Assembly (NCBI GenBank): GCA_023653785.1
Contig: JAMKCH010012461.1
Span: forward strand, 1-64,000
Direction: 5' to 3'
Length of the DNA: 64,000 nt
DNA from: Ophioderma brevispina
Taxonomy: Eukaryota; Echinodermata; Ophiuroidea; Amphilepidida; Ophiodermatidae
Shown: piece after piece, positions 20,161 through 33,170 of the stretch
Position numbering within the stretch: the stretch's first letter is position 1
Layout of the letters: every line of letters begins with the position of its first letter
Notes under the pieces: generated by a model
What the model was told of the DNA's origin: nothing
Seen by the model: only the letters and a program-made list of their open reading frames with translations
The model's database searches: none
Position numbers and translations under genes: made by a program

Positions 20161-21905
20161 TTCAGACAGGATGGAGCTACAAGAACTCACAGCACAATAT
20201 GCTTTTGGGAAGTGGAATGTTGAGCGCTCATCAAAAAAAACAATTTAAGCACACAAGTGGTCCAAATCCCAGAGACAGTAGAACACACTAATGTAGACAA
20301 AAAGAGCGATGCATAAAGGAATTTTCCCTACTAAATCCCTTCACAGGGGAGGATATATCAGGAGAGCGATCTTAAACCACGGGTTAAAACTAGGCTTCGA
20401 AGGTGACAGCCACTGGTGTTCTACCAATGAACTATTTATGTATATATAAAAATCAAAAACTAAGGACAATCTTTAATCCTTAAACGTTCTTCTATATTTT
20501 AAAAATTACAAACAGTTTAAATTACCAAACATTTTCTCACCGGCTGTTTGAAACCAAAAGGTGAAGTCATACACAACGATCAAATTACATTTGGGTTATA
20601 AGGAAGATCATGGTACACTAGGATCTTTGTCTGTGTCTAAAGGTTTTTTGGGTATTTCCGAATACCGGACAGTGTGTAATTAACGGATCCCTTTGCGAAA
20701 AAGGTTAAAACTTATTATTCCTGCATTTCACTTATTTTTGAACCGCAAATCCAATTAGAGTTCCTAAACATTTTGTTGATTCTTTATCTAGAGCATATTA
20801 AGAATTAGAGCTAATTTCATAGTAGAAGGCTGTAAATTCCTCGAGAATTACTCTCGCACAGTTCTGCACCTGAATCAACTCTTTTTTTCTGTTTGTGGTT
20901 GTGGTTTTGTGCTGATGCTTTTGTAGTTATAAACTACTTGCAATGATTTTTAGGCGAGATTCCCAGTGCATGTAGGCCAAGTTATTGACTCGAGAAAACC
21001 TCGAAGGAACCATGTCGCACGCAAAAAAAATATTCTAGCCGGCACGCAACATTTAATAAACAAAACCTCACACGGAACAATTATAAGCCGCACGGGAGAA
21101 TCTTTGAGCCAATAAGCAGTATGATCGACACCTATACGTCTTATGTCTGGGATCACTCTTGCCCTGGGGCGCCGTATGTGTCGCCGCTATATTGAGTCTC
21201 ATGTGGTAAACGTTTATTTTAGATATACAAGACCCGCACGGAACAATTTTATAACCTGTGCGCAAGTTAATCGTTCCCCGCCGCCATATTCCTCGTGAAA
21301 ACTGGGAATCCGCCACACATCGAAGAATAACTTTTGGAATTATAGCCAATTCATTTAGAGACTTTGTCATGTAGATGTGTATTGGGGTATTCCCCGTTTT
21401 CTCACAATGACAAAGATAGACAATACAGACCAGGGGTTCGTCGCGCGAAACCTCAGTCGTAACTTCGTGCATACTAGGTCATGCCTGAGTGGATCAACTT
21501 ATCAAAGCACTGTGTAAATGTATGAAAGGTCTTCTATATGTAGGAACATAGCATGAGTAGTATACACGTAGGGTACGCATTGAGGTTCGCGAAACGGACC
21601 CCAGGTAAACGTGTAACGTCGGCGTGTGTTTGGTTTACATTTGCTGAAACAGCACAACATGCCTTGCCGATTCGAATTTTGACAAGCACAAAATTTCAAC
21701 CATTAGGAATTATTTGTACAAATCCACGTGAATAAAAAAATTGACAAAATTTAAAACTTTTCCTTCAAGAATCCGATCTAAAACAGCAAGAAAAAAAAAG
21801 AAGAAGAACAGCTTGTAAATGTGTGTAATGTTTGTTTTGTTATAAAAGGGACATTCAATCCAAAAGTTTCGGAAAAGGGATTGCCAAATAAAAATAACAG
21901 AAAAT
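20161..21905. other. Unassigned DNA
   Basis: The first 250 bases may be the untranslated end of the R2-like LINE. Otherwise nothing is recognised. CACGGAACAATT occurs twice (near 21073 and 21238), each followed by a GCCGCACG/CCTGTGCG variant, hinting at a diverged duplication. Confidence 0.35.
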
Positions 21906-21909
21906 ATAT

Positions 21910-22264
21910 CGTCGTTGGCGGAAAAATCATATGTAACTCCAGATGTCAAATGCAAAAACCTCATATGTAAAATGTGGGCCCCAGTGCTAAAATTTCATAT
22001 GTGCATTTTTGTTACATCGGGTTCTAGCTTGATTTCATGCCAAATATGAGAGTAAATCATATGGCACTTATCCAGAATCTGAGTAAAAAGAAACAATTAC
22101 CTAAGTATATTTAGAAAGGAAACCTTATAGTGATGGCATTACAGCAAATTATTCAGTCTTGGGGCTCTCGAAAATGTACATATGAGGTTGGAATGTAACC
22201 GTATTTACTCCGGAGGTTTGCTTTTAAGGTCAATGCACATATGAGGTTTTCCCGCCCAGCGACG
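21910..22264. mobile_element. MITE with CCTCATATG motifs, copy 1
   Basis: The ends are inverted: CGTCGTTGGCGG at 21910 and CCGCCCAGCGACG ending at 22264. Internally the motif CCTCATATG or its complement occurs repeatedly (near 21960 and 22180, and in the right end ACATATGAGGTTTTCCCGCC). The whole unit aligns with 50033-50408, including GTGGGCCCCA and ATCGGGTTCTAGCTTG. There is no coding capacity. Confidence 0.8.
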
Positions 22265-23105
22265 AGATGGTAAATTAAAATTGGGATATATTTAGTTATT
22301 ATTAAATGATTAATATTAAATGGAAATGAAAGTGAGGACAGACGGATGATCGTCAGACTACTTAAAAGATGAACTGTTGTACAGATAGTTTACCGTATAC
22401 GTACGGACAAACAGTCAATTTCGGTTTGTAAATTTGAGCTTAGTAAACACACAGATGCGTCCAAGGCTCAACATCCCATTCCTTTGTGCACAGCCTAAGA
22501 AGAATAATTTAAGAATATTTACACATCAGTAGAAATATGTGTCATGAGAAATAAAAATACAAACAAAAGAGAGTTAAGAATATACACGTATAAAGATAAT
22601 AAGTAAGAAAGAAAGAAGTGTTACATAGGTACTAGGACAGCAACCAGTGCGGTGAATTTTTGCCTTTTCTTTTAAGGGAGTGTTCATAAATATATGGTGG
22701 AGGGGGGAAAGTGGAGCTTCGGACATCCAAAAAATGTAACCCCCTTTTTTGTTAGACCCTTTTAGGGTCTTAATTTTTTTGATAACCCTCAGTCCTTAAG
22801 AGAATTAGCGGGAGGTTCAATCTTCCCTAGCCGTATCACCGGGGTATACCACCAGTCATTGGTAATGGCTTGTTAGTGTTGTCGGATTTATCCAACTGAG
22901 TAAGATGATCCGGTGCGCGTGTATCCATGATACGGACGCTCCGAAACATGGCCCACCCCCACTTTCGTGGCTGCATTGAAGCATGTAACAAACATTGCAC
23001 CATTCAAAGAAAAAGAATAAAAGGTTGTCCTTCCTGAGGGTTCAATGTTGATTTTTAAGATTAAGTAAAGATAGGGAATATTATTGCAAAGGCACACAAA
23101 AACTA
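22265..23105. other. Unassigned DNA with a G-rich repeat end
   Basis: No gene seen. Around 22678-22760 lies GGGAGTGTTCATAAATATA followed by G-rich and C-rich stretches, resembling the end of a dispersed repeat, but no partner copy was found in this window. Confidence 0.3.
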
Positions 23106-23109
23106 ATAT

Positions 23110-25190
23110 CAAGAGGATTGGAAGAAAGCAAAATCCTTAGAAATAAAGTAAAAATGGCGAATAACATAAACAAAGAACTATTTGAAATGTGAGGCTATAA
23201 TTAACACTATGCAGGATAGCAAAAAATCTATGGAAAACAATCAAGAAAATTGGTACCTAACACAAAACTTCTAGTGTGTACCAACTTCAATTGCTAATAA
23301 AACAACAATGGATAAAGTGATAGTCAAGATATGGCAACTGAGTTCAAAAGTACTTTACTTCTTTGACAATGAACTTGGTGTAAATAATAAAACACAATAA
23401 TGTCAATGTCCTTGTAATAGTGTGTGCTCTAATCAATGCAATAATTGCATGGAAATAAGTTTAATTTAGAACAATATCAGCTGGAATTGGTTTTTGATCC
23501 AAATATGTAACATGAAATATAGTAAGTCCCCAGGATTAGATTAATTCACTGTTAGGATGTTGAAATTGGCAGGGCCTTTTATCTCAAAATGCCTGCTCAT
23601 ATAGGTAACTGTCTCTGAGTGGTTCTACTTTTCCTGATGAATGGAAAAAAGCCAAGGTGGTAACACCAATATTAAAGTCAGGTGACAAAACAGATGAGGT
23701 AATTATAGGTCCATCTCCGTTTTGCCAATAGTTTCAAAAATATTGAAAGGGGCCGTTCATGAGCAATTATTTCTTATTTAACTAATGCAGGTTTATTATC
23801 AGATGCTCAATCTGGTTTCCGTTCTAACCATTCAACTTCCACAACTTTAAATGATGTCAGGATTATTATTTTTAAAAATATGGGGCTAATGGTATGCTAC
23901 AGTGTTTATTGTCTTGATTTAAGAAAGCGTTGATACTAGTGAATCATGAAATTCTTATATAAAAAACTTAAACATATGTATAGATAATAGGGAACTTTTT
24001 GGTTTCAATCATATCTGGGCAACAGACTTCACTGTAAATATAAATTCAACTTTATCCGAAGTTACCAACCTGTTATATAGGATTCCTAGGGTTCGCATTC
24101 GGTCCTTACTTTTTATAGTTTTTGTTAATTGTTACCTAATGCTGAGAAAATGTAGGACTGTCATGTATGCTGATGATACTTCACTAATGTGTTAAAGCTA
24201 AAAAATGTGGCTGATCTCCAATTCCATTAGAATCATGCTTAGTATTGTAGCATTGTTCAAAGCTAAACAAACTTACTGTAAATGTAGAACGATAAGTTTA
24301 TTGATATTTGTACTAAAAAGGTGATGAAAAATTCAATAGTACAAATTAACATATAAGTTTGATCATAAAATGATAGAGTAGACGAGTTCAAATACTTGGG
24401 TGTAACATTAGATAGCAATTATGTCTTGGTCAGCTCATTGTTGATTTTGTGTAAAAAATGTGTCTAAGAGAAATGGCATTATCAAAAGAATGAAACATTT
24501 CTTCCATATCATACTACCGTAAGATGTTATTCAAAACACTGGCTGTTATCCCTCACTTTGACTATGAAAAGCACCGGTGGTCAAAATTTCTCAGCTGATT
24601 TCCCCAAACCAAATTACAGGTCTTTCATACTAATTGAGCTAGCTAATACTTTCAGCTGATATAGAAACACCAATAAATGACGTTGATGGAACAAGCTCCA
24701 GTTGATCAAAACTGATCTTTTTAACGCTGGCCAATCACCTTTATATGGTGTTTCAATGTGTAAGAAATCCTATCACATCTATTATCTACTCAGTTTAATT
24801 TTGTCATGATAATCATTTCACATCTCACAAGAATCATACTACTAACACATTGGTTATACAAAAATTTAAATCTAATCAGGTGAACGCGCACATTCATGTA
24901 GGGCAACAATGCCTGGAACAACTTGCCATCAAATAATCAGAACTGATGGAAAACATGACATTGAGACACACAGTCAGGTCAAAGATCCATCACATGTAAT
25001 TTTGTGTTCCAAAATATTATGTGTTAGTGGACTCCATGATTTTGTTTTTATCTGTATATTATAACCTTGTTATGTTTTATAATATTGTATATAAGGTAAT
25101 GCTATTTTCTGTATTGTGAGGGCCTGCTTGGAAAGCAGTGCTGGAACTGAATGATGTTTACCCTAATAAGAAAGATTAAATAATTAATTA
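23110..25190 (+). pseudogene. LINE reverse transcriptase remnant (CR1/Jockey-like)
   Basis: Reading across frames, the plus strand gives the pre-RT linker (KNLWKTIKKIG near 23230), RT text around 23640-23740 (SFPDEWKKAKVV, then a degraded NYRSISVLPIVSKILK), the catalytic box TATGCTGATGAT (YADD, 24166-24177) and a C-terminal segment ending with a CLESSAGTE motif near 25120. The 3' end GATTAAATAATTAATTAA looks like the short A/T-rich tail of such elements. The frames are broken by many stops and indels, so this is an old dead copy. The endonuclease is not visible upstream. Confidence 0.75.
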
Positions 25191-26655
25191 AACATTGATT
25201 GGGACAGTGAGGGTTTTCACCCTATTATGATCCGACACTGACATGCGATGTACTGTGTACATGTACAGTTGTGACTCTCTGTACACGGGACCGACGGGCT
25301 TCCCCCAACGTCCCCTCCGAAGGATGGGATGCTTTTATCGGATTAATTTGCCCAATCCTAGTGAACCAGGAGGAGAACAGTATCTTAGTGAATCAATCGT
25401 GTATACAGATGAAATCAGACAGAATTGATCGTACCGAATACATCCCAGGCACAAGACCCCAATAGGGTCACAGACAAGCACCCTAACGGCTAGGGCTTCG
25501 CTCTCCTATGTATCGCAGTGATATGTGAAGAATCCCACATTTCTCATGCAAATTGGTTTTATGTAGAACCAAATACTTGGTATAGGCAACAGTAATATTT
25601 TTTTTCCAAAGTAGATTCCCCCTACAATCCTTTCCAAACAGTGACTGTGACAACATGTTCATTCATTTATTCTAAACATCTAATCGAAACTTTAAAGATA
25701 GGTGGTTATGAAGCATTCTAATGGGTAATGAGATGTTCAATTTTGCAGGCATGACAGTTACTAATACTTTAGGTCTACAATATAAGAACAAAACGGTTCT
25801 AATGTGTGACATTGTAAATATACGTGTTCGCCATTTCATCTTATTGAAGATGTGTGTACATTTAACAACAGAAAAAAGCGATTCAGAGAGCGTAATATTT
25901 TAAATCAACGTATATTGTGAACAGGAGCAGGATATCATAGGGGCCTTATTTAAGACAGAAGTTCGTCCACCCCATACTACAGAAAAGCCTAAACAATTTG
26001 GCAGCTAGCACGGACCCTCCATATCAATGCCAGGCATGTCAACACTATCAAACAAAACAGCGGCGTCACATTTGGCAATAGGGACCAATTAGCGAGTGTG
26101 CTCTTGGTTTGTAGATTCATGAGTTAGACTAAAGACTATTTCCGAATAAGATGTGAATCCTTGTTATCCTTTGATCCTTTTAAGAAGATTTCGTGCTAGG
26201 CTAGTTCCATGATGTCTTACATGAAGGATGATGAACCCCATGAAGGTTACACAGGGGTAAAATGTTTTTAAAATGCCCAACGAGTGAAATATGTCACACG
26301 ACCCATCGTCATAAGGCCTGCACACCTACGAAATTGGGTTTGGAGTTTATAAGGGCAAAAATGTTGTAAGTGGGGCAGCGCACTAAGTGCAGCTCCACAC
26401 TACTTCTGCATTAACAACCAATTAAACAGGTTTCCAGGATGAGTTTCGACCATTTCAGAATATACAAGATGATTAGAGTAACAAACAGAGATCAGAGATC
26501 AGCATTTCATAAGCATTTGTCTTATATTGTTTATGCACCTGTACTAGAAATTTTGCAGTTTATGCATAATTATTGTGTCTTCAGTATGAATGAAAGTTTT
26601 AACTAGCCCATGAGTCTTTTATTGAAGTCATGGAGTGGATTAATTACCAACAGGA
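25191..26655. other. Unassigned DNA
   Basis: No gene recognised. GGGACAGTGAGGGTTTTCAC at 25200-25219 has a near-identical inverted match at about 35694-35716, so a short fragment of a common repeat is present. Confidence 0.35.
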
Positions 26656-26659
26656 TAAA

Positions 26660-27174
26660 CAGGGTGGTCAAAAAAACTTGACCCCTGATTGTGTCCGCCA
26701 TTGAATTTTAAGTAAACATACTCTAACATATGGCATCATCTGAAAGCTGGTTATTATCTTAATTTACTGCAAAGATCCTTCAATCGTAGTATAGAACGAG
26801 CTACAGTCCATTTGAATAAAGTAGTCGGGTTTCTGCTATGTCCACGGATTCACATTGAAATGAAGGAAAGCCGTCATTTTCATGTCATTTCAATGTTCTT
26901 CAATGTTCATTTCACTGATTTCATTCGCTGAACGCCGCGGCGTCAGCGAAGGAAATCAGTGTTGAGAAGGGAAGCAAATCAGGTCGATTATTCACTGCAG
27001 ATTGCTGATTCGAAAGACTGTAGCTCGGCCTATTAATTAACCGATGGGGAATGATCTTTTTTAGATATTTAGATAAAGAAATAAGCTTTCCGCAGATACC
27101 ACTATGTTAGATGCATTATTTAAAAATTCAAACTGCGGGACACAATCAGGGTCACGATTTTTTGGACTCCCCTG
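26660..27174. mobile_element. DNA transposon remnant with about 55-bp TIRs
   Basis: The left end CAGGGTGGTCAAAAAAACTT and the reverse complement of the right end CAGGGGAGTCCAAAAAATCG continue in parallel through TGACCC(C)TGATTGTGTCC and GAATTTT, giving TIRs of about 55 bases. The 515-base unit has no transposase. At its centre (26915-26959) is a hairpin with 17-base arms (CTGATTTCATTCGCTGA, one mismatch) around a GC-rich core. No clear target duplication is visible. Confidence 0.8.
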
Positions 27175-27399
27175 CTAGGACCTTATGGAGACAATAACGA
27201 TAGCAGATGAGTGCATATTCATAGAATGAGTCCCCACTGGACTACACACAGCATTCTAATTTGCATGCGGGACAAGTGGGAAGGGGAATATTACCTTGTC
27301 ATCTTTAGAAAAATATGTTAATGTTCAAACTAAGATCCCTTGTAGCCTTCACCCAATTACCTTGAGGACTCAAAGACGTACAAGGCTGTGGTTGGGAGC

Positions 27400-27995
27400 A
27401 GGGTAAAAGGCAAACTTGTGCCTCTCCCAAGAATCTGTTTACTCAAGGACAATGTAAATTCTGTGCTCTGAAGCAGATCTGTCAGAGAAAAAAAAAACAT
27501 AATTGTTGACTATGTGATTGGATCATACTGATACGTAGCCGTATCTGAATCTTGGAGACATACAAATTTGGCATACTCCTAGAAGTTTGAGAGTGGAGGA
27601 GTAGCATGTACTCCACAAATCAGGATTAAATGTAACTATTTGTGACACGAACTAAATTCTACATCATATGAATCACTGAGTGTAAACATTGAGAGTGGAT
27701 CGACGAAATTATCCTTAGTGATTGAATATCGCCCACAACTAAAATCAAGCGGATGTCCATTTAGTGCGTTTTTCACAACTTGTAGAGATCTCTTGGAGGT
27801 CGGCCCATGTTCTTTAAAAGGGGATTTCAATATTCATGTTGATGTTCCATCAGATCCCGAGGCCAAAAAATTTCATCAATTTTCTGACAGCCAGTGGACT
27901 TCAACAACATGTTAATGTACCACCCATAAAGATGGGCACACTCTAGACTTACCTTTTCTTGCGAATGAGGCAGCAGCGAAATATGTTGCAGAAGG
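27400..27995 (+). pseudogene. LINE apurinic-type endonuclease remnant
   Basis: Plus-strand text includes IIVDYVI and ESWRHT near 27500-27560 (the usual TETW region), YESLSVNIESGSTKLSLVIEYRP in decayed form around 27665-27735, GDFNIHVDVPSDPEAKKF (27820-27875) and THKDGHTLDL (27925-27955). These are, in order, the catalytic-glutamate, YRP, GDFN and H-x-LDL motifs of the endonuclease that CR1/L2/Jockey LINEs use to nick target DNA. At least one frameshift and several stops are present. The RT part does not follow directly; sequence after about 28000 is unrelated. Confidence 0.8.
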
Positions 27996-27999
27996 TGGA

Positions 28000-29190
28000 G
28001 TCAGCTCAGTGTTGATTGGTTGGAGTTTGAAAGTCTATGTTTCACCGGGGGTGAAAGGGAGGGCACTCATTGAGAATGTGACCCGCTGTCTGTGATGGAG
28101 AACACATTGGCAGGCTGTAAATGGTCGCAGCCCCCATCGGTGCATATTGCTGTTGAAGCGACCGACTCCTGTGCGAATCCGGTTAAGGTGACCCATTCCT
28201 TGCGTGGAGATTACTACCAGGTGGGAGTTATGTCATACAGGGTGAGTCAGAAAAAGTACAACCAAATGAGCGATTTTTTTTATGAAAAAACCTTAAGTAG
28301 AAAGATCCTAATCAAAATTTTTTTTTTCCTTAAAGAGACACTGGACATTTGAAAAATAGTGCGCCCTCAAGATTTTTCAAATATAGGTTAATTTTTGCAT
28401 GGTTGTAAAGCTTTTATATACAAAAGCCCTCACCCGAACTGTTAAGACCAATCAGCTTCTTTATGGGTAAACAGAACGATTTTATAATTTAGCGTCGCCG
28501 GCGACGTAAATTCAGCAGATCAGCAGACGACGAAAATGGCTTTTAACACAAGAACACGCACTCCGTATGCATGTTTCTCACACTATGCACACTGTTTGAC
28601 CGGTCATAACCTTTATGATTTTAATATTAGTGAGTACGAGTCAAAAATATTCATGTAATATACACATTTGTGATTAAAGCTATGGAAAACTTAAAAGGTG
28701 GCCTACAAATTACCTGGATGTCTTTATCCTCATTATCTGTTTTGGGGTATGATGTTATTTTTATGTGTAAAAATATAGCTCTGTTCTCCAATGGCCTAGG
28801 ACTATCATTTGAGAGCAAATTTAATGAAATTTCATATTTGTTTGTAAAGGTTACAGATACGCTTTAAAGAAATCAATTTTTGAAAAAAGAAAAAAATTAG
28901 TGATTTTCAACATGTTTAAATCCAAAAAATTGTCTAATTACGCATATTTTAATGTTGTTCCTTAGCAACGCGTTTAGACTTAGTTACAGATATTGCAAAA
29001 ACTTCCAGAAATAAAAAAAAATGGAAACACTTTGGTTATATACAGACCAGGGAATCAGGCAAATACAACCTCTTTTAAATAGGGTTAAGAGAATAATGTA
29101 ATTGCTGCAAGAACACTGGTGATGTTAATGGACCAGTAAGTATCCGAAAACTATTTTTGCCTATTTCTCAGTTTCTATTATAGCAGAAGT
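28000..29190. other. Unassigned DNA with repeat-like pieces
   Basis: CAGGGTGAGTCAGAAAAAGT at 28239 looks like a DNA-transposon end. TAGAAAGATCCTAATCAAA (28298-28316) is found again, inverted, at 31006-31024. CGTCGCCGGCGACG at 28493-28506 is a perfect 14-base palindrome. No coding region is supported. Confidence 0.4.
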
Positions 29191-29194
29191 TTGG

Positions 29195-30535
29195 AGCAGT
29201 CTCATAGACTAACGGCTGCGTACGATTACAGTCTGGCATCGAGGTGACTCTACGTCAAGCTACTCAAAATCTTCCCTGAGGGCAAGGCTTGTCAAGTTCA
29301 TAATGCCGCTCATCCAAGACAGATCTTTTTCGTCCTGGAGACATCATACATGGCAAACGCAGTAGAAAGCGCAAACGTCGGAATGGTGTCCCACAAGGTT
29401 CTGTCCTTTGGAACCCCAGCTCTTCAAAAATCTACGTCTCAGATATGCCCAAAGGGGAGATTGTTCGCAGTACTCCTACGCAGACGACAAGGCACTTGGA
29501 ATAACGTGCTGATTCCTTTGGTCATTAGAAACAGTGTTCGCAGAAAGACCTAAAACAACTAAGCCCATCCTTCCACCGATGGCATTGAAACTCAGCAAAC
29601 TCAGCAAACCCAAGACCGTCAGCTCTGTTTTCCTCCTTGCAAATCAGAATGCGGCAAAAAAAGAACTACCATCATTATAGATGGAGGAAAAAAGCACAGA
29701 CCCAAACCCGAAGTTCCTTGGCGGCACAATGGACCGCAGCCTACTTTCAATCAACACACCAGGCAGTTCGCGGCAAGACGCAGCCCGTGCAAACTTCCTC
29801 AGAAGGCTCAGAGCAGGAACTGGATGGGGTGTCTTTTGACACCTTACGTACATCAACGGTGTGCCTTGATACTGCACTGCTGAATACGCTTGCACCGTAT
29901 GAGTCACAGTTGTACATTCACACAAGATTGATGTCGATCTGATTAATGATGCAATGAGACTTTGTTAGTGGTTGCTTTTGCGACGCCTGTAGAATATCTT
30001 CCAATTCTGTATGGCATAGCTCCTGCAAAACTTAGGAGGAACTTCAGGACGAGTCAGCTACCAAGAAGTGTGATGAACCGGGTAGCCTAATACCCCCACC
30101 AACACCCTTTGAGGATCAGAGGATTCTTCGTAATCACTTTGCTACCAATCCATGCCACTGCAGTTCAGACCCGATCGATCCTCGATCAATGACAGATGGT
30201 ATTAGCAATGGTCATCCTCTAAAGCAGTTTGTGGACAGCCCATCTTTGCAAGCCCAAAGGCTGGGACCTTGATAGGTAAAGCATGGGGTCTCAAAATCAA
30301 CAGACTCAGAACTGGCGTTGGTCGTACAAAGAACTTCCTTCCCAAGATCGGAGCAGAACTTTCACCAAACTGCGATTGTGGAGAGCCACAAACCATTAGC
30401 CACATCATAGATGACTGTGAGGTCTACAAGTCCCCAAGAGGAATCCCAGGCCTGATCTACCTGGAAAATGAAACTATCAGCTGGTTAAAGACGGATCCAC
30501 TATGATTTTGGAATTGCACGCACGAACGAACGAGT
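29195..30535 (+). pseudogene. Jockey-like LINE, RT core to 3' end
   Basis: Plus-strand frames give a DTVWHRG-type region (29215-29235), NGVPQGSVL (about 29377-29405), SYADD (29474-29488), FLGGTMDRSLL (about 29710), the C-terminal region with GVGRTKNFLPKIGAELSPN and the zinc-knuckle CDCGEPQTISHIIDDC (30370-30420), then NCTHER and a CGAACGAACGA tail near 30520-30533. It is the same family as the fragments at 31245-32810 and 54340-55721. Frames shift several times. The 5' half (endonuclease) is absent. Confidence 0.85.
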
Positions 30536-31244
30536 TTCTATTTTTGGACCAAAGTGTCATTTTTGATGCACAATATCTCCAGTTTTGTTTCTTCAAATAA
30601 AATGCCATTGCCAGAGTTGTTCATTAGGTGATTCTGCTTGTACTGACGTTTTTTTTATCTTTTAAAAGTCTACCCGATGGAGTTATAGCATTATTAAAAC
30701 ATAATAATGAGTGTTAAAATTCATTTGTAATTTAATCAAACCTCTTTCATAATTAGAAAAAAATAAAATCATCAGGCACAAGGAAAATTTGTGTAATTAT
30801 CATAAATACCAAGTTTTATTTTGATAGGTTGTACACTTTGGTCAAGAGAACGCATCAAAATTTCTTCAAAATGGCAACCATTGGCGGCCATATTGGATCT
30901 CTCGTTTGCATAATATATTCAGAAATTGTCGGATTGTACATAATTCCACATATACCGTAATATTATGTATGAAAAGACATGAAAATTTTTAAATTAAGAC
31001 TTTAGTTTGATTAGGATCTTTCTACCTTAATGGAATTGACCAGATTAAATGAAATTAACAGGATATGTTTCAAATGGAAGATTTTAATGCCTTATATGCA
31101 TGTTATCCAACCCGATATACACGTATTTTGGAAGTTTTACCTTGTGGAAATCAAGCAAGTTGAAAAGAATGCTGCAAATTGTTCCTTCAAAACCAAACAT
31201 TGATTTACATTAATTATTTTGATATCTGGTTTTATTTTACAGGC
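30536..31244. other. Unassigned AT-rich DNA
   Basis: No gene. It contains the inverted copy (31006-31024) of the 19-mer at 28298-28316, so it may be the far side of an element split by the LINE at 29.2-30.5 kb. Confidence 0.35.
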
Positions 31245-32810
31245 TTACAGGAGGTTATTCCTCGAAGATACCTTGGCGCATACTGACTTGAGGTGTTGCC
31301 GATAGGTAAGCTGCCGATCAAGCTTCACTCTCAGGTTGGTGTGGGATTGTATGGCAGAGGCGCTCCATTGAGGTTTATTTGAAGCTGGCGATGAGCCTCT
31401 TTGGTGTTGAAATGGAAGGCAGCTCATCTTCAATCTTCAGGTCTTGAGATATGCTGCAAGTAGGGGCATATCTATAGCAAGTGTACTTTCTACTTTTGTC
31501 CAGCTTCTGTCCGAGTGAAGAAGTGCAAGATCGTCGGCGTAGCCATATTGTCTAGATGTTGTTTGACGTAAATCGCTGATATACAAATTGAACAGGAGCC
31601 AGTACAGATACTTGTGGTACTCCGTTCCTCAAACGAAGCAGTCGACTGCTCTGCCCATCACTGGTCTTGAGAGCAAAGCTACGGTTTGCAAGCATGCTAC
31701 ATATGAATTGTACAAGGTGACAGTCCGGGGATGGTCCTGAGATGACGCCTGCCTTACGGCGCTTTTCAAAGCTTTCCTCAATATCATTTGTGAGTTTTGC
31801 AATCTGGTGGACAGTGCTCCTGCCACGGTGAAATCCTGCTTGTTCGTCAGGCAGATGGGTTCAACGATGGGCTTCAGACGAGCCAGGATCATCCTCTCGA
31901 GGAGTTTGAAGGAAACACACAGTAGTAATATTGGGCGGTAGTTCTTAGGGTTGTTGACAGGCATGTTTGGTTTGGGAGTGCGATGATAGTAGCCCTCCTC
32001 CAGATCTTGGGTAAGGACTGGTTGGTGAGGCAACATGTGTAGAACTCTGGAGCCATTCAAGACGTCGTGGGCCGCTGTGTAGCAGGAACTCCGCTGGTAT
32101 GTTATCAGGCCCCTGGGCCTTTCCACTCTTTAGTTGGCTGATAGCAGAGGTGAGCTCATCTAGTGAGAAGGATGTTGAAAGTGACCCGTCCGCGTCGGGG
32201 TAATCTCTTTTTTAACAGAGCGAGTGTGATCCTTATCAATGTCCTTGGAACGACCATTTGCTAGGAGTTGCTCAGCGAATGAGTTGACAGTCACTGGACA
32301 TTTCGATGGTTTGAAAATTCTGCCGGTGAGACGGTTTATAATGTTCAGGGCCTTCCTGCCAGAATGAGTGAAGTCGATTCCCTGGACCGTCTTTCCCAGC
32401 GCTCACGACGTTTCCTGTCGTTGCCCATTCCAGGGTGGAGTCTCTGTAGGTGAAGTTGCAATTTGTTTCCATTGAGCTGTGTTACTAACAACGGTGGCAA
32501 TCCCATGGGTAGCGCTCTCTGTGTGGAACTGTCAGTTGCGTGTATCTATTGGAGGAGAATCGTAGTGACTTTGTGCGTTTGTGTAAGGTGTTCGATGATG
32601 TTGATCGTTGCCCTAGTGAGCCCTTCCACGTTCAGTTGTAGCACTGAGATGTCATCTGACTTGACATCCGATGATACCTCACCTAATAAGGACACGTGTT
32701 CCAAACTGGCATCGGGTTGTGTCCTCTGACGGGCCATGATAAAAATACAGTGAGTTAAAAAAGACAACAATGCGTTAAAAAGATAGCGAGTTAAAAAAGA
32801 CAACGGAGAT
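31245..32810 (-). pseudogene. Jockey-like LINE, internally deleted
   Basis: On the minus strand the copy begins with the start of an endonuclease (DISVLQLNVEGLTRA near 32660), which stops after about 85 codons, and then jumps to the endonuclease-RT linker (32470-32270). RT follows, with NYRPILLLCVSFKLLERM (about 31945-31890), the catalytic YADD box (31530-31541) and LDRQLTYRQHLKSVCAKVSS (31310-31255). Most of the endonuclease is deleted, the 3' end is missing and several frameshifts are present. It lies head-to-head with the LINE at 32.84-35.5 kb and matches the families at 29.2 and 54.3 kb. Confidence 0.85.
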
Positions 32811-32836
32811 GTTAGCGTATCATTAGTTTGATTATT

Positions 32837-33170
32837 AGTTTCAGGGGCTCACCGCGAGAAGTTTGATAATCTTGAACCCTACTAATTAATCGTATGTCTG
32901 GCTTGCCAACTTTTCACTGATATGAATGTAAGTGATGTTAAAGATCAAAAGTGAATTTTGTAAATTGCTGATCAGCTTCTACATCGATGTCAAGTGTCTC
33001 CCCTTCCTGATGCTGCCTCGAATAAAAGTCTTGCAAACCAATTTCGAGAATTCTTCACTGAATATCCGGGACAGTTTTGAGACTGGATGACTGGTCATAT
33101 GACGAACTAAACACAGCACTTCACCACCTACATCTTTTGAACCTGCTACCGAGGATGAGATTCTGGCAAT
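32837..33170 (+). repeat. Duplicated LINE block, copy A
   Basis: This block is almost identical (two substitutions seen) to 33191-33757, except that it lacks the 230 or so bases at 33293-33525. It contains the same FREFF and ATEDEILAI segments. It ends at GGCAAT, followed by a run of 21 A (33171-33191) and then copy B. The near-identity contrasts with the decayed state of the LINE. Confidence 0.9.
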
